Of a stretch of 64,000 nt of DNA, positions 49,915 through 58,100 are shown piece after piece. The DNA lies in assembly GCA_016292785.1 (NCBI GenBank), contig JAEDFL010000005.1, positions 1 to 64,000 on the forward strand, written 5' to 3'. How positions within the stretch are numbered: position 1 is the stretch's first letter; each line of letters opens with the position of its first letter. The translations under genes and the position numbers were made by a program. Under the pieces are notes generated by a model. That model saw nothing but the letters and a program-made list of their open reading frames with translations. It made no database searches and was not told the origin of the DNA. The DNA is from Clostridiaceae bacterium (GTDB lineage: Bacteria; Bacillota; Clostridia; Oscillospirales; Acutalibacteraceae).

Positions 49915-50964
49915 TTGAATAATTACAGAAAAACGATTTTTCCCCTGACCTTCTCCGCCGCTTTTATCATACTGTTTTTTATCAGTCCGTCAGATATGAG
50001 TTCAGGCGTGCGAAACGGTCTTTTACTCTGCGGCGAAACGGTCGTTCCGTCGCTTTTTCCGTTTATGATAATCTCTGATTTTTTAGTCCGTTCGGGTGCG
50101 AGCGACGGCATCGGCAGGCTTCTTTCTCCTGTGACGGAGAAGTTTTTTCGGCTTCCCGGCTGTTCGGCATGTGCAATTTTTATGAGCCTTATCGGCGGCT
50201 TTCCCGTCGGGGCGAAGATGATATCTCAGCTTTGCGAAAGCGGCGCTCTCTCGCAGTCGCAGGGAAAAAGAATGATTCGTTTCTGCGTCAATTCGGGTCC
50301 CGCTTTCGTCATCGGAGCTGTCGGAGCTTCAATGCTCTCGGACAAAAAATGCGGAATAATTCTGTTTGTATCTCAGACCGTCACGGCATTGATAATCGGT
50401 TTTCTGTCACGCTTCGGCAAAAAGGAAAGCTTTCAAAGAACCGATAACGTACACAAATATGTAACCCCCTCAGCTTTTACCGAATCGGTTGCGAGTTCAA
50501 CAGAAGCAATGCTCAATATCTGTGCGTGGATACTGCTTTTTTCAAGCTTAATTCCGTTTCTGACAAAGCTTGCAAAGCTCAACTCAGCCTTCAGTATTCT
50601 TGTTGTTTTGTCAGAGGTCACGGGCGGCTGTTCCTATGCCGCAAATAATCTGCCGCTGTTTTTCCTCGCTCCCGTTCTGTGCTGGTCGGGGTTTGCGGTG
50701 CATATGCAGCTTCTGCCGTATCTGAAAAAAATCGGCATTTCTCTGCCCGATTTCTGGCTGTCGAGGATAGCAAACTGCGCTCTGTCCCTGCCGATCGCTT
50801 TTCTTTTGTTCAGGCTTTTTCCGTGCGAAGCACAGGTTTTTTCCTCATTTTCGGAAATTACCGTCAAGCCGTATTCCGTGTCCGTTCCGGCATCTGTCGC
50901 AATGCTCCTGCTCGGTGCATTCACCATTATGGATATTAACCTTGCAAGGGATAAAAAAGTGTGA
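49915..50964 (+). CDS. YlbJ-like sporulation integral membrane protein
   Basis: A 349-aa membrane protein with about eight helices and two nucleoside-recognition/Gate domains: GVRNGLLLCGETVVPSLFPFMII near residue 30, SLIGGFPVGAKMISQL and CVNSGPAFVIGAVG in the middle. This is the YlbJ family, needed for heat-resistant spores in B. subtilis. I prefer a TTG start at 49915, directly after the extended ribosome site GGGTGAT, over a GTG at 49906 which is part of that site. It is divergent from yqfC, with only 59 bases between, so the two spore genes may share control. Confidence 0.87.
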   Translation: MNNYRKTIFPLTFSAAFIILFFISPSDMSSGVRNGLLLCGETVVPSLFPFMIISDFLVRSGASDGIGRLLSPVTEKFFRLPGCSACAIFMSLIGGFPVGAKMISQLCESGALSQSQGKRMIRFCVNSGPAFVIGAVGASMLSDKKCGIILFVSQTVTALIIGFLSRFGKKESFQRTDNVHKYVTPSAFTESVASSTEAMLNICAWILLFSSLIPFLTKLAKLNSAFSILVVLSEVTGGCSYAANNLPLFFLAPVLCWSGFAVHMQLLPYLKKIGISLPDFWLSRIANCALSLPIAFLLFRLFPCEAQVFSSFSEITVKPYSVSVPASVAMLLLGAFTIMDINLARDKKV

Positions 50965-51003
50965 TAAAATATTTTCGGATTAACCCGTGAAAGGACTGTT
51001 GAA

Positions 51004-51222
51004 ATGAAAAAGAAGCTATTCAACTCCGACGGCATTGTACCGGCTTGCAGACTTTGCTCTCACGGTATGATAGCGGCGGACGGCGACTGCGTTCTCTGCG
51101 TAAAAACAGGAATAAGACAGCTTGATTCCTCCTGCCGCAGCTTCAAGTACGATCCGCTGAAAAGAGTTCCGAAAAAAGCGGTCGGCATCGGTCACTTTAC
51201 CGAAGAAGATTTCATGCTGTAA
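51004..51222 (+). CDS. Small cysteine-rich protein of unknown function
   Basis: A 72-aa protein with five Cys: C-x2-C near residue 15 (ACRLCSHG), two in CVLC near 30 and one in SSCRSFKYDPLKRVP near 44. The pattern suggests a zinc or Fe-S site. The K-Y-D-P-L-K-R-x-P tail is one I associate with small conserved clostridial proteins of unknown role. AAAGGA lies eight bases before the ATG. It lies between the YlbJ-like gene and the glycerate kinase gene on the same strand. Confidence 0.78.
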   Translation: MKKKLFNSDGIVPACRLCSHGMIAADGDCVLCVKTGIRQLDSSCRSFKYDPLKRVPKKAVGIGHFTEEDFML

Positions 51223-51245
51223 AACCGATTTGCGGAGGAATATTT

Positions 51246-52358
51246 ATGATTGTAATTACACCCGATTCATTTAAGGGAACAATGTCCGCAACAGAGGTGT
51301 GCGAGATTATAAAAAAAGAATTTCTGAAGCTTGACGCTTCTCTTGAGATCAGGTGTTTCCCCATTGCCGACGGAGGCGAGGGAACGGTTGAAGCTCTGCT
51401 TTTCAACGGCGGAGAAAAAATTTCTGTCGATGTTACGGGACCTCTTTTTGAGCCGGCGAAGTCGTTCTACGGTATTCTGCCCGACAACACCGCTGTAATT
51501 GAAATGGCGGCGGCAAGCGGTCTGCCCATGGCAGGCGAAAAGAAAAATCCGATGCTTGCCACCACATACGGAACAGGTCAGCTAATCAAAGCGGCTCTGG
51601 ACAATGGCTGTAAAAGAATAATGATCGGAATCGGCGGAAGCGCAACTAACGACGGCGGCATCGGCTGTGCGGCGGCTCTCGGAGCAAAATTTTACGGAGC
51701 CGACGGCAAAGAAGTTTCTCTCAACGGTTCGGGGCTTGCCGAGATAAGACGCATCGACCTCGGCGGTCTTGATAAAAGGCTTTCCGAAACGGAAATTGAT
51801 GTTCTCTGCGATGTCATCAGTCCGCTTTACGGCAAGACGGGTGCGGCATATGTTTTCGCACCGCAGAAAGGCGCAGACACCGAAATGGTCAAAGCTCTTG
51901 ACGACGGGCTGAAAAATCTTGCCGAAGTGACCGCAAAAACGATTGGGAAAGACAATTCTCAGGTTGAGGGCGCAGGTGCGGCAGGCGGTCTCGGCTTCGG
52001 TCTGATAAGCTTCCTCGGCGCAAAGCTTGTCAAAGGCGCTCCTGCCGTACTGGAAGCTATGGGGTTTGAAAAAGCCGCCAAAGAAGCCGACCTTGTGATT
52101 ACGGGCGAGGGCTGTATGGACAATCAGTCCCTGCTCGGAAAAGCTCCTGCCGAGGTTGCGAAGCTGTCGGGAAACACGCCCGTTATTGCAATCGTTGGAA
52201 AAAGTCTGGTTACGGATATGAGCGGATCGAATATCAGGAGGATTTATGTGACCGACCACGGCGAAAGAAGCTTTGAACAGATCGTCAGGGAGTGTCGGGA
52301 CGACCTTGCGGCGACGGCTCATAGGGTTGCCAAGGATTTTTTCAACGGCGAGATTTAA
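51246..52358 (+). CDS. Glycerate kinase
   Basis: A 370-aa kinase of the GlxK/GarK (class I glycerate kinase) family, phosphorylating D-glycerate with ATP. Seen: N-terminal ITPDSFKGTMSA, IADGGEGTVEAL, MAAASGLPM, the GTGQLIKAALDNGCKRIMIGIGGSATNDGGIG region, and GAGAAGGLGFGLI later. Product may be 2- or 3-phosphoglycerate. GGAGG lies eight bases upstream of the ATG, 23 bases after the small Cys-rich gene. Confidence 0.95.
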   Translation: MIVITPDSFKGTMSATEVCEIIKKEFLKLDASLEIRCFPIADGGEGTVEALLFNGGEKISVDVTGPLFEPAKSFYGILPDNTAVIEMAAASGLPMAGEKKNPMLATTYGTGQLIKAALDNGCKRIMIGIGGSATNDGGIGCAAALGAKFYGADGKEVSLNGSGLAEIRRIDLGGLDKRLSETEIDVLCDVISPLYGKTGAAYVFAPQKGADTEMVKALDDGLKNLAEVTAKTIGKDNSQVEGAGAAGGLGFGLISFLGAKLVKGAPAVLEAMGFEKAAKEADLVITGEGCMDNQSLLGKAPAEVAKLSGNTPVIAIVGKSLVTDMSGSNIRRIYVTDHGERSFEQIVRECRDDLAATAHRVAKDFFNGEI

Positions 52359-52360
52359 AG

Positions 52361-52472
52361 TTTTCAACATTTTCAACAGATTTTTCCACAGTTTTTGTTC
52401 AAAATCCCGTTTTTTAATGTTAATTTGGAAATATTGTAATATTGCAGATGATTTTCCACTAAGTTTTCCACA
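52361..52472 (+). other. Cluster of DnaA-box-like 9-mers
   Basis: Five same-strand 9-mers lie in 112 bases: TTTTCAACA (52361-52369 and 52370-52378, back to back), TTTTCCACA (52382-52390 and 52464-52472) and TTTTCCACT (52452-52460). TTTTCCACA differs by one base from the DnaA box TTATCCACA. The intervening DNA is AT-rich. It may be a DnaA-binding site rather than an origin, since no dnaA, dnaN, gyrB or rnpA lies nearby. Confidence 0.4.
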
Positions 52473-52527
52473 CCTTCATCAAGCCGAAAAATAATTGCTT
52501 TAAGCCGTTTTATTTTCCGAAAATCAC

Positions 52528-52556
52528 TTGACAACGGATATTACATACTGTATAAT
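52528..52556 (+). promoter_or_regulatory. Promoter of the ylxM-ffh-rpsP-khpA operon
   Basis: TTGACA (52528-52533) and TATAAT (52551-52556), both consensus, spacer 17. Confidence 0.92.
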
Positions 52557-52561
52557 ACTTG

Positions 52562-52596
52562 CCTGTAAAGAAAAAAACTTTACAGGTATTTTTTTG
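52562..52596 (+). promoter_or_regulatory. Terminator-like hairpin at the extreme 5' end of the ffh operon RNA
   Basis: CCTGTAAAG (52562-52570) pairs with CTTTACAGG (52578-52586) and is followed by TATTTTTTTG. As the -10 box ends at 52556, the RNA should begin within a few bases of the first arm. It is therefore either an early attenuator or a 5'-stabilising stem. The ribosome site AAGGAAG lies just after the T-run. Confidence 0.6.
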
Positions 52597-52610
52597 AAAG
52601 GAAGAGTGAG

Positions 52611-52985
52611 ATGGGTAAAAATCTTGATATGACCTTACTGCTTGATTTTTACGGCGATATGCTTACGGATAAGCAGCGTACCTTTATCAGCTATTACTAT
52701 AACGATGATCTCTCACTTTCCGAAATTGCAGCCAACGAGGGTATAACCCGTCAGGGCGTTCGTGACGCAATCAAGAGGGCGGAAGCTCAGCTTGTCGGCA
52801 TGGAGGAACGGCTCGGACTTGTTACCCGATTTGAAAATATGAAAAGCGGTCTGGGCGAGATAATCGAGGTTTCCGATGAGATTGCCGCCTACAACCGCGA
52901 ACACACCCTTTCCAAAGAGATTAACGATGCAACCGCCAAGATCAAGGCGGTCGCAGGAACTCTCCTTGCGGAGGATTATTCTTAA
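52611..52985 (+). CDS. ylxM: YlxM-family DNA-binding protein (SRP-associated)
   Basis: A 124-aa protein with a sigma-70 region 4-like helix-turn-helix (YYNDDLSLSEIAANEGITRQGVRDAIKRAEAQL, about 28-62), typical of YlxM/p13, which in Firmicutes is co-transcribed with ffh and stimulates the signal-recognition particle in streptococci. A helical C-terminal tail follows. AAGGAAG precedes the ATG. The next gene, ffh, starts 18 bases after its stop. Confidence 0.93.
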   Translation: MGKNLDMTLLLDFYGDMLTDKQRTFISYYYNDDLSLSEIAANEGITRQGVRDAIKRAEAQLVGMEERLGLVTRFENMKSGLGEIIEVSDEIAAYNREHTLSKEINDATAKIKAVAGTLLAEDYS

Positions 52986-53003
52986 AACAAGGTGGTGTGC
53001 CGA

Positions 53004-54350
53004 ATGGCATTTGACGGTCTTTCAGAAAGACTTGAAGCCGCTTTTCAACGCTTGAAAAGCAAAGGCTCGCTGACCGAGGCTGATGTCCGCAGCGCAATGC
53101 GTGAGGTTCGTCTGGCTCTGCTTGAGGCTGACGTAAACTATAAGGTTGCCAAGGACTTCACCGAAAAGGTCACAAAGAGAGCGGTCGGAGAACAGGTTAT
53201 GGAAAGCCTCACTCCCGCTCAGATGGTTATAAAAATCGTCAACGAGGAGCTTACGGCTCTCATGGGCGGCACCAAGGCTCGTCTTGCAGTCGCCAATCAT
53301 CCCCCGACAGTCGTTATGATGTGCGGACTTCAGGGCTCGGGTAAAACTACCCACTGCGCCAAGATTGCACTCATGCTAAAGAATGAAGGTCACAGACCTT
53401 TGCTTGCGGCCTGCGATATCTACCGTCCTGCCGCTATCAAGCAGTTACAGGTTGTCGGTGAGAATATCGGAGTTCCCGTATTTGAAATGGGGCAGACAAA
53501 TCCCGTTGAGATAGCAAAGGAAGCAATCAAGCTCGCCAAGGATCACGGCTACGACTATGTTTTCCTCGACACGGCAGGTCGTCTGCACATTGACGAGGAG
53601 CTTATGAACGAGCTGAAGAACATCAAGGCGGAGGTCAAGCCGCACGAAATTCTCCTTGTCGTTGACTCGATGACAGGTCAGGACGCAGTAAACGTTGCGA
53701 CCTCCTTCAACGACGCTTTGGGAATTGACGGTATCGTCCTCACCAAGCTCGACGGTGACACACGAGGCGGTGCGGCACTTTCAACAAGAGCCGTCACGGG
53801 CAAGCCGATCAAGTTTGTCGGCGTGGGCGAAAAGCTCACAGACCTTGACACCTTCCACCCCGATCGAATGGCTTCGAGAATTCTCGGAATGGGCGATATG
53901 CTTTCCCTCATTGAAAAAGCGGAAATGGCTCTTGACGAGAAAAAGGCGATGGAGCTTGAAAGAAAGCTCAAGCAGAACAAGTTCGATATGAACGATCTGC
54001 TGGATCAGCTTTCACAGATCCGCCGCATGGGTTCAATCAAGGACACGCTTTCCCTTATTCCCGGAGTTGAGAAGCAGATCAAGGACGTTGAGATTGACGA
54101 GCGGCAGTTTGACCGTGTCCGTGCGATAATTGAGTCCATGACTCCGCAGGAGCGTGAAAAGCCTGAAATCATCAACCCGTCAAGAAAGAAGCGAATTGCC
54201 GCAGGCTCGGGACAGGACATCGAGGCGGTCAACAGACTTCTCACCCAGCACAAGCAGATGCAGAAGATGTTCAAGCAGATGAACGGTAAGGGCAAGAAGC
54301 GCAGACGCGGACGTCCCGATCTTTCACAGCTCAAGGGCTTCAATATCTAA
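53004..54350 (+). CDS. ffh: Signal recognition particle protein (SRP54)
   Basis: A 448-aa GTPase that binds signal sequences of nascent proteins and, with 4.5S RNA, brings ribosomes to FtsY at the membrane. The NG domain shows G1 GLQGSGKTT (near 107), then DTAGR (G3) and TKLDGDTRGG (G4). The methionine-rich M domain (about 300-435) has FKQMNGKGKKRRRGRPDLS at the end. The ATG at 53004 is preferred to a GTG at 52992 that lies within AAGGTGG. Confidence 0.97.
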   Translation: MAFDGLSERLEAAFQRLKSKGSLTEADVRSAMREVRLALLEADVNYKVAKDFTEKVTKRAVGEQVMESLTPAQMVIKIVNEELTALMGGTKARLAVANHPPTVVMMCGLQGSGKTTHCAKIALMLKNEGHRPLLAACDIYRPAAIKQLQVVGENIGVPVFEMGQTNPVEIAKEAIKLAKDHGYDYVFLDTAGRLHIDEELMNELKNIKAEVKPHEILLVVDSMTGQDAVNVATSFNDALGIDGIVLTKLDGDTRGGAALSTRAVTGKPIKFVGVGEKLTDLDTFHPDRMASRILGMGDMLSLIEKAEMALDEKKAMELERKLKQNKFDMNDLLDQLSQIRRMGSIKDTLSLIPGVEKQIKDVEIDERQFDRVRAIIESMTPQEREKPEIINPSRKKRIAAGSGQDIEAVNRLLTQHKQMQKMFKQMNGKGKKRRRGRPDLSQLKGFNI

Positions 54351-54420
54351 GCTTTCAAACACGCACTCATCACTTGCGTGATTGATATATTAAACAAATA
54401 TTTTTTGGAGGAATTTTACA

Positions 54421-54663
54421 ATGGTTAAAATCAGACTTCGCCGTATGGGCGCAAAGAAAGCACCTTTCTACCGTGTTGTTGTTGCGGATTCAAAGTATCC
54501 CCGTGACGGCAGATTTATCGAGGAAATCGGTATCTACGATCCGATGAAAAATCCTGCTGAGATCAAGATCGACGCAGAGGCAGCCGCAAAGTGGCTTGCA
54601 AACGGCGCACAGCCGACCGACACCGTTAAGGATCTTCTCAAGAAGAGCGGTATCGTTAAATAA
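54421..54663 (+). CDS. rpsP: 30S ribosomal protein S16
   Basis: An 80-aa ribosomal protein with the S16 signature at the N-terminus ([20 protein letters not shown]) followed by [14 protein letters not shown] and [23 protein letters not shown] lies a few bases upstream. It is the third gene of the ylxM-ffh operon, 70 bases after ffh. Confidence 0.98.
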   Translation: MVKIRLRRMGAKKAPFYRVVVADSKYPRDGRFIEEIGIYDPMKNPAEIKIDAEAAAKWLANGAQPTDTVKDLLKKSGIVK

Positions 54664-54682
54664 TTAGACAGAGGTTACTACA

Positions 54683-54916
54683 ATGGACGAATTACTGGTT
54701 CAGATCGCAAAGGGACTGGTCAGCAATCCCGATGCAGTAAACGTTACTGTTGACGACATTGATGAGGACGGCGTTATCGTTTATCATCTTCATGTTGCGG
54801 CGGACGATATGGGACGTGTTATCGGCAAGCAGGGCAGAATTGCCAAGGCTATCCGTACCGTTATGCGCTCCGCAGCAAACAGAAAGGATCAGAAGATCTC
54901 GGTTGAAATCGACTGA
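54683..54916 (+). CDS. khpA: KH-domain RNA-binding protein KhpA
   Basis: A 77-aa type II KH-domain protein with the RNA-contact motif GRVIGKQGRIAKAIRT (about 47-62). KhpA binds many RNAs, often as a dimer with KhpB/EloR, and affects growth and cell division in streptococci. It is the last gene of this operon; the usual followers rimM and trmD are not here. Confidence 0.96.
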   Translation: MDELLVQIAKGLVSNPDAVNVTVDDIDEDGVIVYHLHVAADDMGRVIGKQGRIAKAIRTVMRSAANRKDQKISVEID

Positions 54917-54934
54917 TCGGTTTGAGAAACAAGT

Positions 54935-55129
54935 GGGCTGTCGCACTAAGCGAAGACCAAAAGAAACCGAACTAAACAAGAGAGGCTTGTATTTTTTTAC
55001 CGATACAAGCCTCTTATACTTTTATTTATATTATGTTCCTTTTTAGCCGTTTTTTCCGATTTGACGTATAAACATACGCCTGTCATCGGAAGAAAACGGC
55101 TTCTTCATCTTATTGCGGCAGCCCTTTTT
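54935..55129 (+). other. Long nested hairpin element (terminator arms 170 bases apart)
   Basis: GGGCTGTCGC (54935-54944) and GCGGCAGCCC (55115-55124) plus TTTTT are the same arms as the terminator at 30695-30719, but separated by 170 bases. The insert holds two further hairpins: AGAGGCTTGTAT/ATACAAGCCTCT (54981-55014) with a T-rich tail, which may end the khpA transcript, and a longer one with arms at 55047-55062 and 55087-55103. No gene is visible. It may be a structured RNA or a terminator split by a small insertion. Confidence 0.6.
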
Positions 55130-55149
55130 CGTATTAAATTATTAACACG

Positions 55150-58100
55150 TTAAACATAATTCCAAATTGTTTCCTGCATGGTTGATATTCTCAGAGCAAC
55201 AAGAGCGTCATAGGAATTGATGTTTCCGTCCGAGTTTATGTCGGCAGCCTGCAACTGATCCGAATTAAGCTCAATTTTTCCGACGGCTTTTTGCAGTATC
55301 AGCAAAGCGTCAAGCGAATTGATTTTGCCGTCGGCGTTGATATCGCCTTTGGTACAGCCTCCGCCGACAAATATTCTTATCTCCTCGTCGATCAAACCAT
55401 CGTTGCTCCTGATACCGATCCTCGCATATCCGGGTTTAACCGCTTCAAGGGTGTTGCCCGAAACCGTGACAACTTGGCTGTTGCCTGAGCTTACGGCAAA
55501 CTCAAAATCGGGTGCAAATATCGGAGCGGCCTGAGGATTAACCGTGCGTTTTTCACCGATTTTCATTGTCAGCTCGGACGGAATATCAAGCATATATCCA
55601 TAGTTTAAGAAGTCAATACCGTTCGCCTCTGCATATTTATGCGCCGCCGAGTTCTTATAACAGCGGACAGTTCCCGTAAATCCGTCAAACGCACCGTCTG
55701 CAACCTCGGCAACATTTGCAGGTATATCAATATCTCCGCTGTCTGCACGGCATTTGATAAGCACTCCGTCCTTAATAAGCAGTTCTTCAACCTTTTGAAC
55801 GTTTACCGTCCTGCCCGTATCCTCGGAATTTACAAACAGCTTGTATATCTTTTCACCGTCCGATTTTACCGTACATTGCCAGATGTCATAGCCGTTCTTT
55901 TGGCTTTTGGAAAGATTGATTTCTTCTTCTGCGCAAATGAGCTTGACAGACTCAACATTCGGCACAGCAACAAACACGTCTGACTCATCTCTCACTGTTT
56001 CCGCAGGATATTTCAATGCGAAGTACACGGACGTTTCTTTTTCTCTCACAAATACGGAAATGTTTTTGTAGCTGTGCCACTCGCCGTCGGCAAAGTAGCT
56101 TATCTCAATATTCTTTGTGCCGGCGGAGCTGAACGGTACAGAAATTTTTGCTGTTCCGTCTGCCGCATTTGCGGTTATGACCTTGCCCTCGGCCACGGCT
56201 CTGACCTTCTCCACCCTCTCGTTCAGGGTAAAATTCAACTCTGCGATCTTGTCTTTCGACACCAAATTTTTCGGGCAGTTCAATGATGTTATCATTCTAT
56301 TGCAGTTTTCATACTCTTTCTTGGAATCGAAAGTGTAAAGCTCGCCCTGCTGAATGTGATTATAATATGCTCCAATCTGAAGCGGCTGTTCCGACAGGGC
56401 ATAAACTATCGTTATCAGGCTGAAGCCTGCTATCCTCTTTTCGGAAATGCAAAATGTTCTGTTGCTCACAGGCAAGGTGGTTGTGCTTCCGTCACAGAAC
56501 ACTCTGAGCTTGTTCGGAGTTCCCTTTGCAACAACCACAATTCTGTTTCTCTGACCGTAACGGCTGAGGGTGTCTATATAACAGCCGACTATCGGAGAAG
56601 GGCCTTCTTCCGCAAGCTTATCCACCTTTTGCAATGCTTCATCAATTTTTCCGGCATCTTTAACCTGCTGTTTCGCTGAAACGCTGAGCGCGTCATATTC
56701 CTGCTTCGCCTCAAAAATAAGTTCAAGGTTATCCGGAATATTATTCTGCGGCAAGGCCTCGATCAGCTTCATCACCCTGTCGGCGTCCTCGTTTGCGGTT
56801 TTCGTCACCCTGAAATCCACGCTTGCGCCGCGGTATCTGAGAGAAACATAAGTGTCGCCTATCTCGTCGGTAATTTTGTTATATATAGGATTTTGCGCTC
56901 CGAGACAGTCGCTGACATAGGAGAGAGTCGCTTCAGGCTGAACGGTCTTTTCCGTTCCGTCCGAAAATACTGCTTTCAGCTCCAGACCGCTGAGGTCAAT
57001 ATCATCTCCGGAAGTGTAGGTGAGCTTATCGGGCTTTTTGCTGATTATCAGTTTGGTCGGCTCATTGTAATTTGAGACCGTCGACATTCCGACAAGCTTG
57101 CCCTCGTCGTCATAGCTCATAACGCTGACAACGCTTTCCGCAGGAACAGAGGTCAGACCGACCGTAAATTCATTTTCAAAAGGAAGCTCAAATCTTTTTT
57201 CGCCGTTTACATAGACGTAGTATTCCGAAACATTTCCTATCTCGGAGGAAATGTAAAGCGTTGAGCCGTCAAGTCTGAGAGTTGAAGCTCCCGAATTGTT
57301 AAGCGCAGAACCGTTCATAGAAGCGTAGAGGGTTTCAAAGCTTGTCATCTGAGAATCGATCCAGTCGATTCTGCGGCTCAGCCAAAGCTTGAAATTGTTA
57401 AGGTCATCTTCAAATCCGACATTGGTATTCCATAACCTGTCGTTATTTTCGCCGGATTCTGCGAGCTTTTCCAATGCTTTATCAATATCTCCGCCCGGCT
57501 TGAGCATATCCTCAATCAGAGTGTAGCGGTACTCCCTGTATAAATCGTAAAAGGCTTTGACAAACGCAGGATCCTTGATCATACCGGAAAGAAACGATCT
57601 GTAAATTCCGCTCCATTTATAATGCGAATAATTGGTTGAGGCATTATCACTGCTGGAATCAAGATCCCAGATCGGGCCTGCGATCAGCTTTCCGTCAACA
57701 TCTTTATGCATATATGTACTTAACGCCATAAAATCCTGATTCTGGAATATCTCGTTTACCAACGCAAATTTTGCAAACGATTCCAGATCGGCAAGATCGG
57801 AGTATCTGACGGTCTGTCCGTTATACTGAGCGCAGAAATCTGACGAAAAAGCAGCTTTTTCAAAAGCGGAATAATAACTGCTTATTTCGTCAAGCATTCC
57901 CTTTCCTATTCCTTCGGGCTTGCTTACACGGACATTGCTCCCTCTTTCCGATTTAAAATATGGCTCTTCGATTCCGAAACATTCCAACAAATATCCGCCG
58001 TTGGTTTTCGGCAGTTCATAATAATCCGAAATCGTGTAGGTTTGCCCCTTATAGGCAATAAAGCCGTCGGTTACCCAGTCCATATTCGCTTCCATTAGCT

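Noticed and set aside
52361..52472. Chromosomal origin of replication
   Set aside because: Box-like 9-mers are present but dnaA, dnaN, recF, gyrB, rnpA and rpmH are all absent, and gene orientation does not switch cleanly here.
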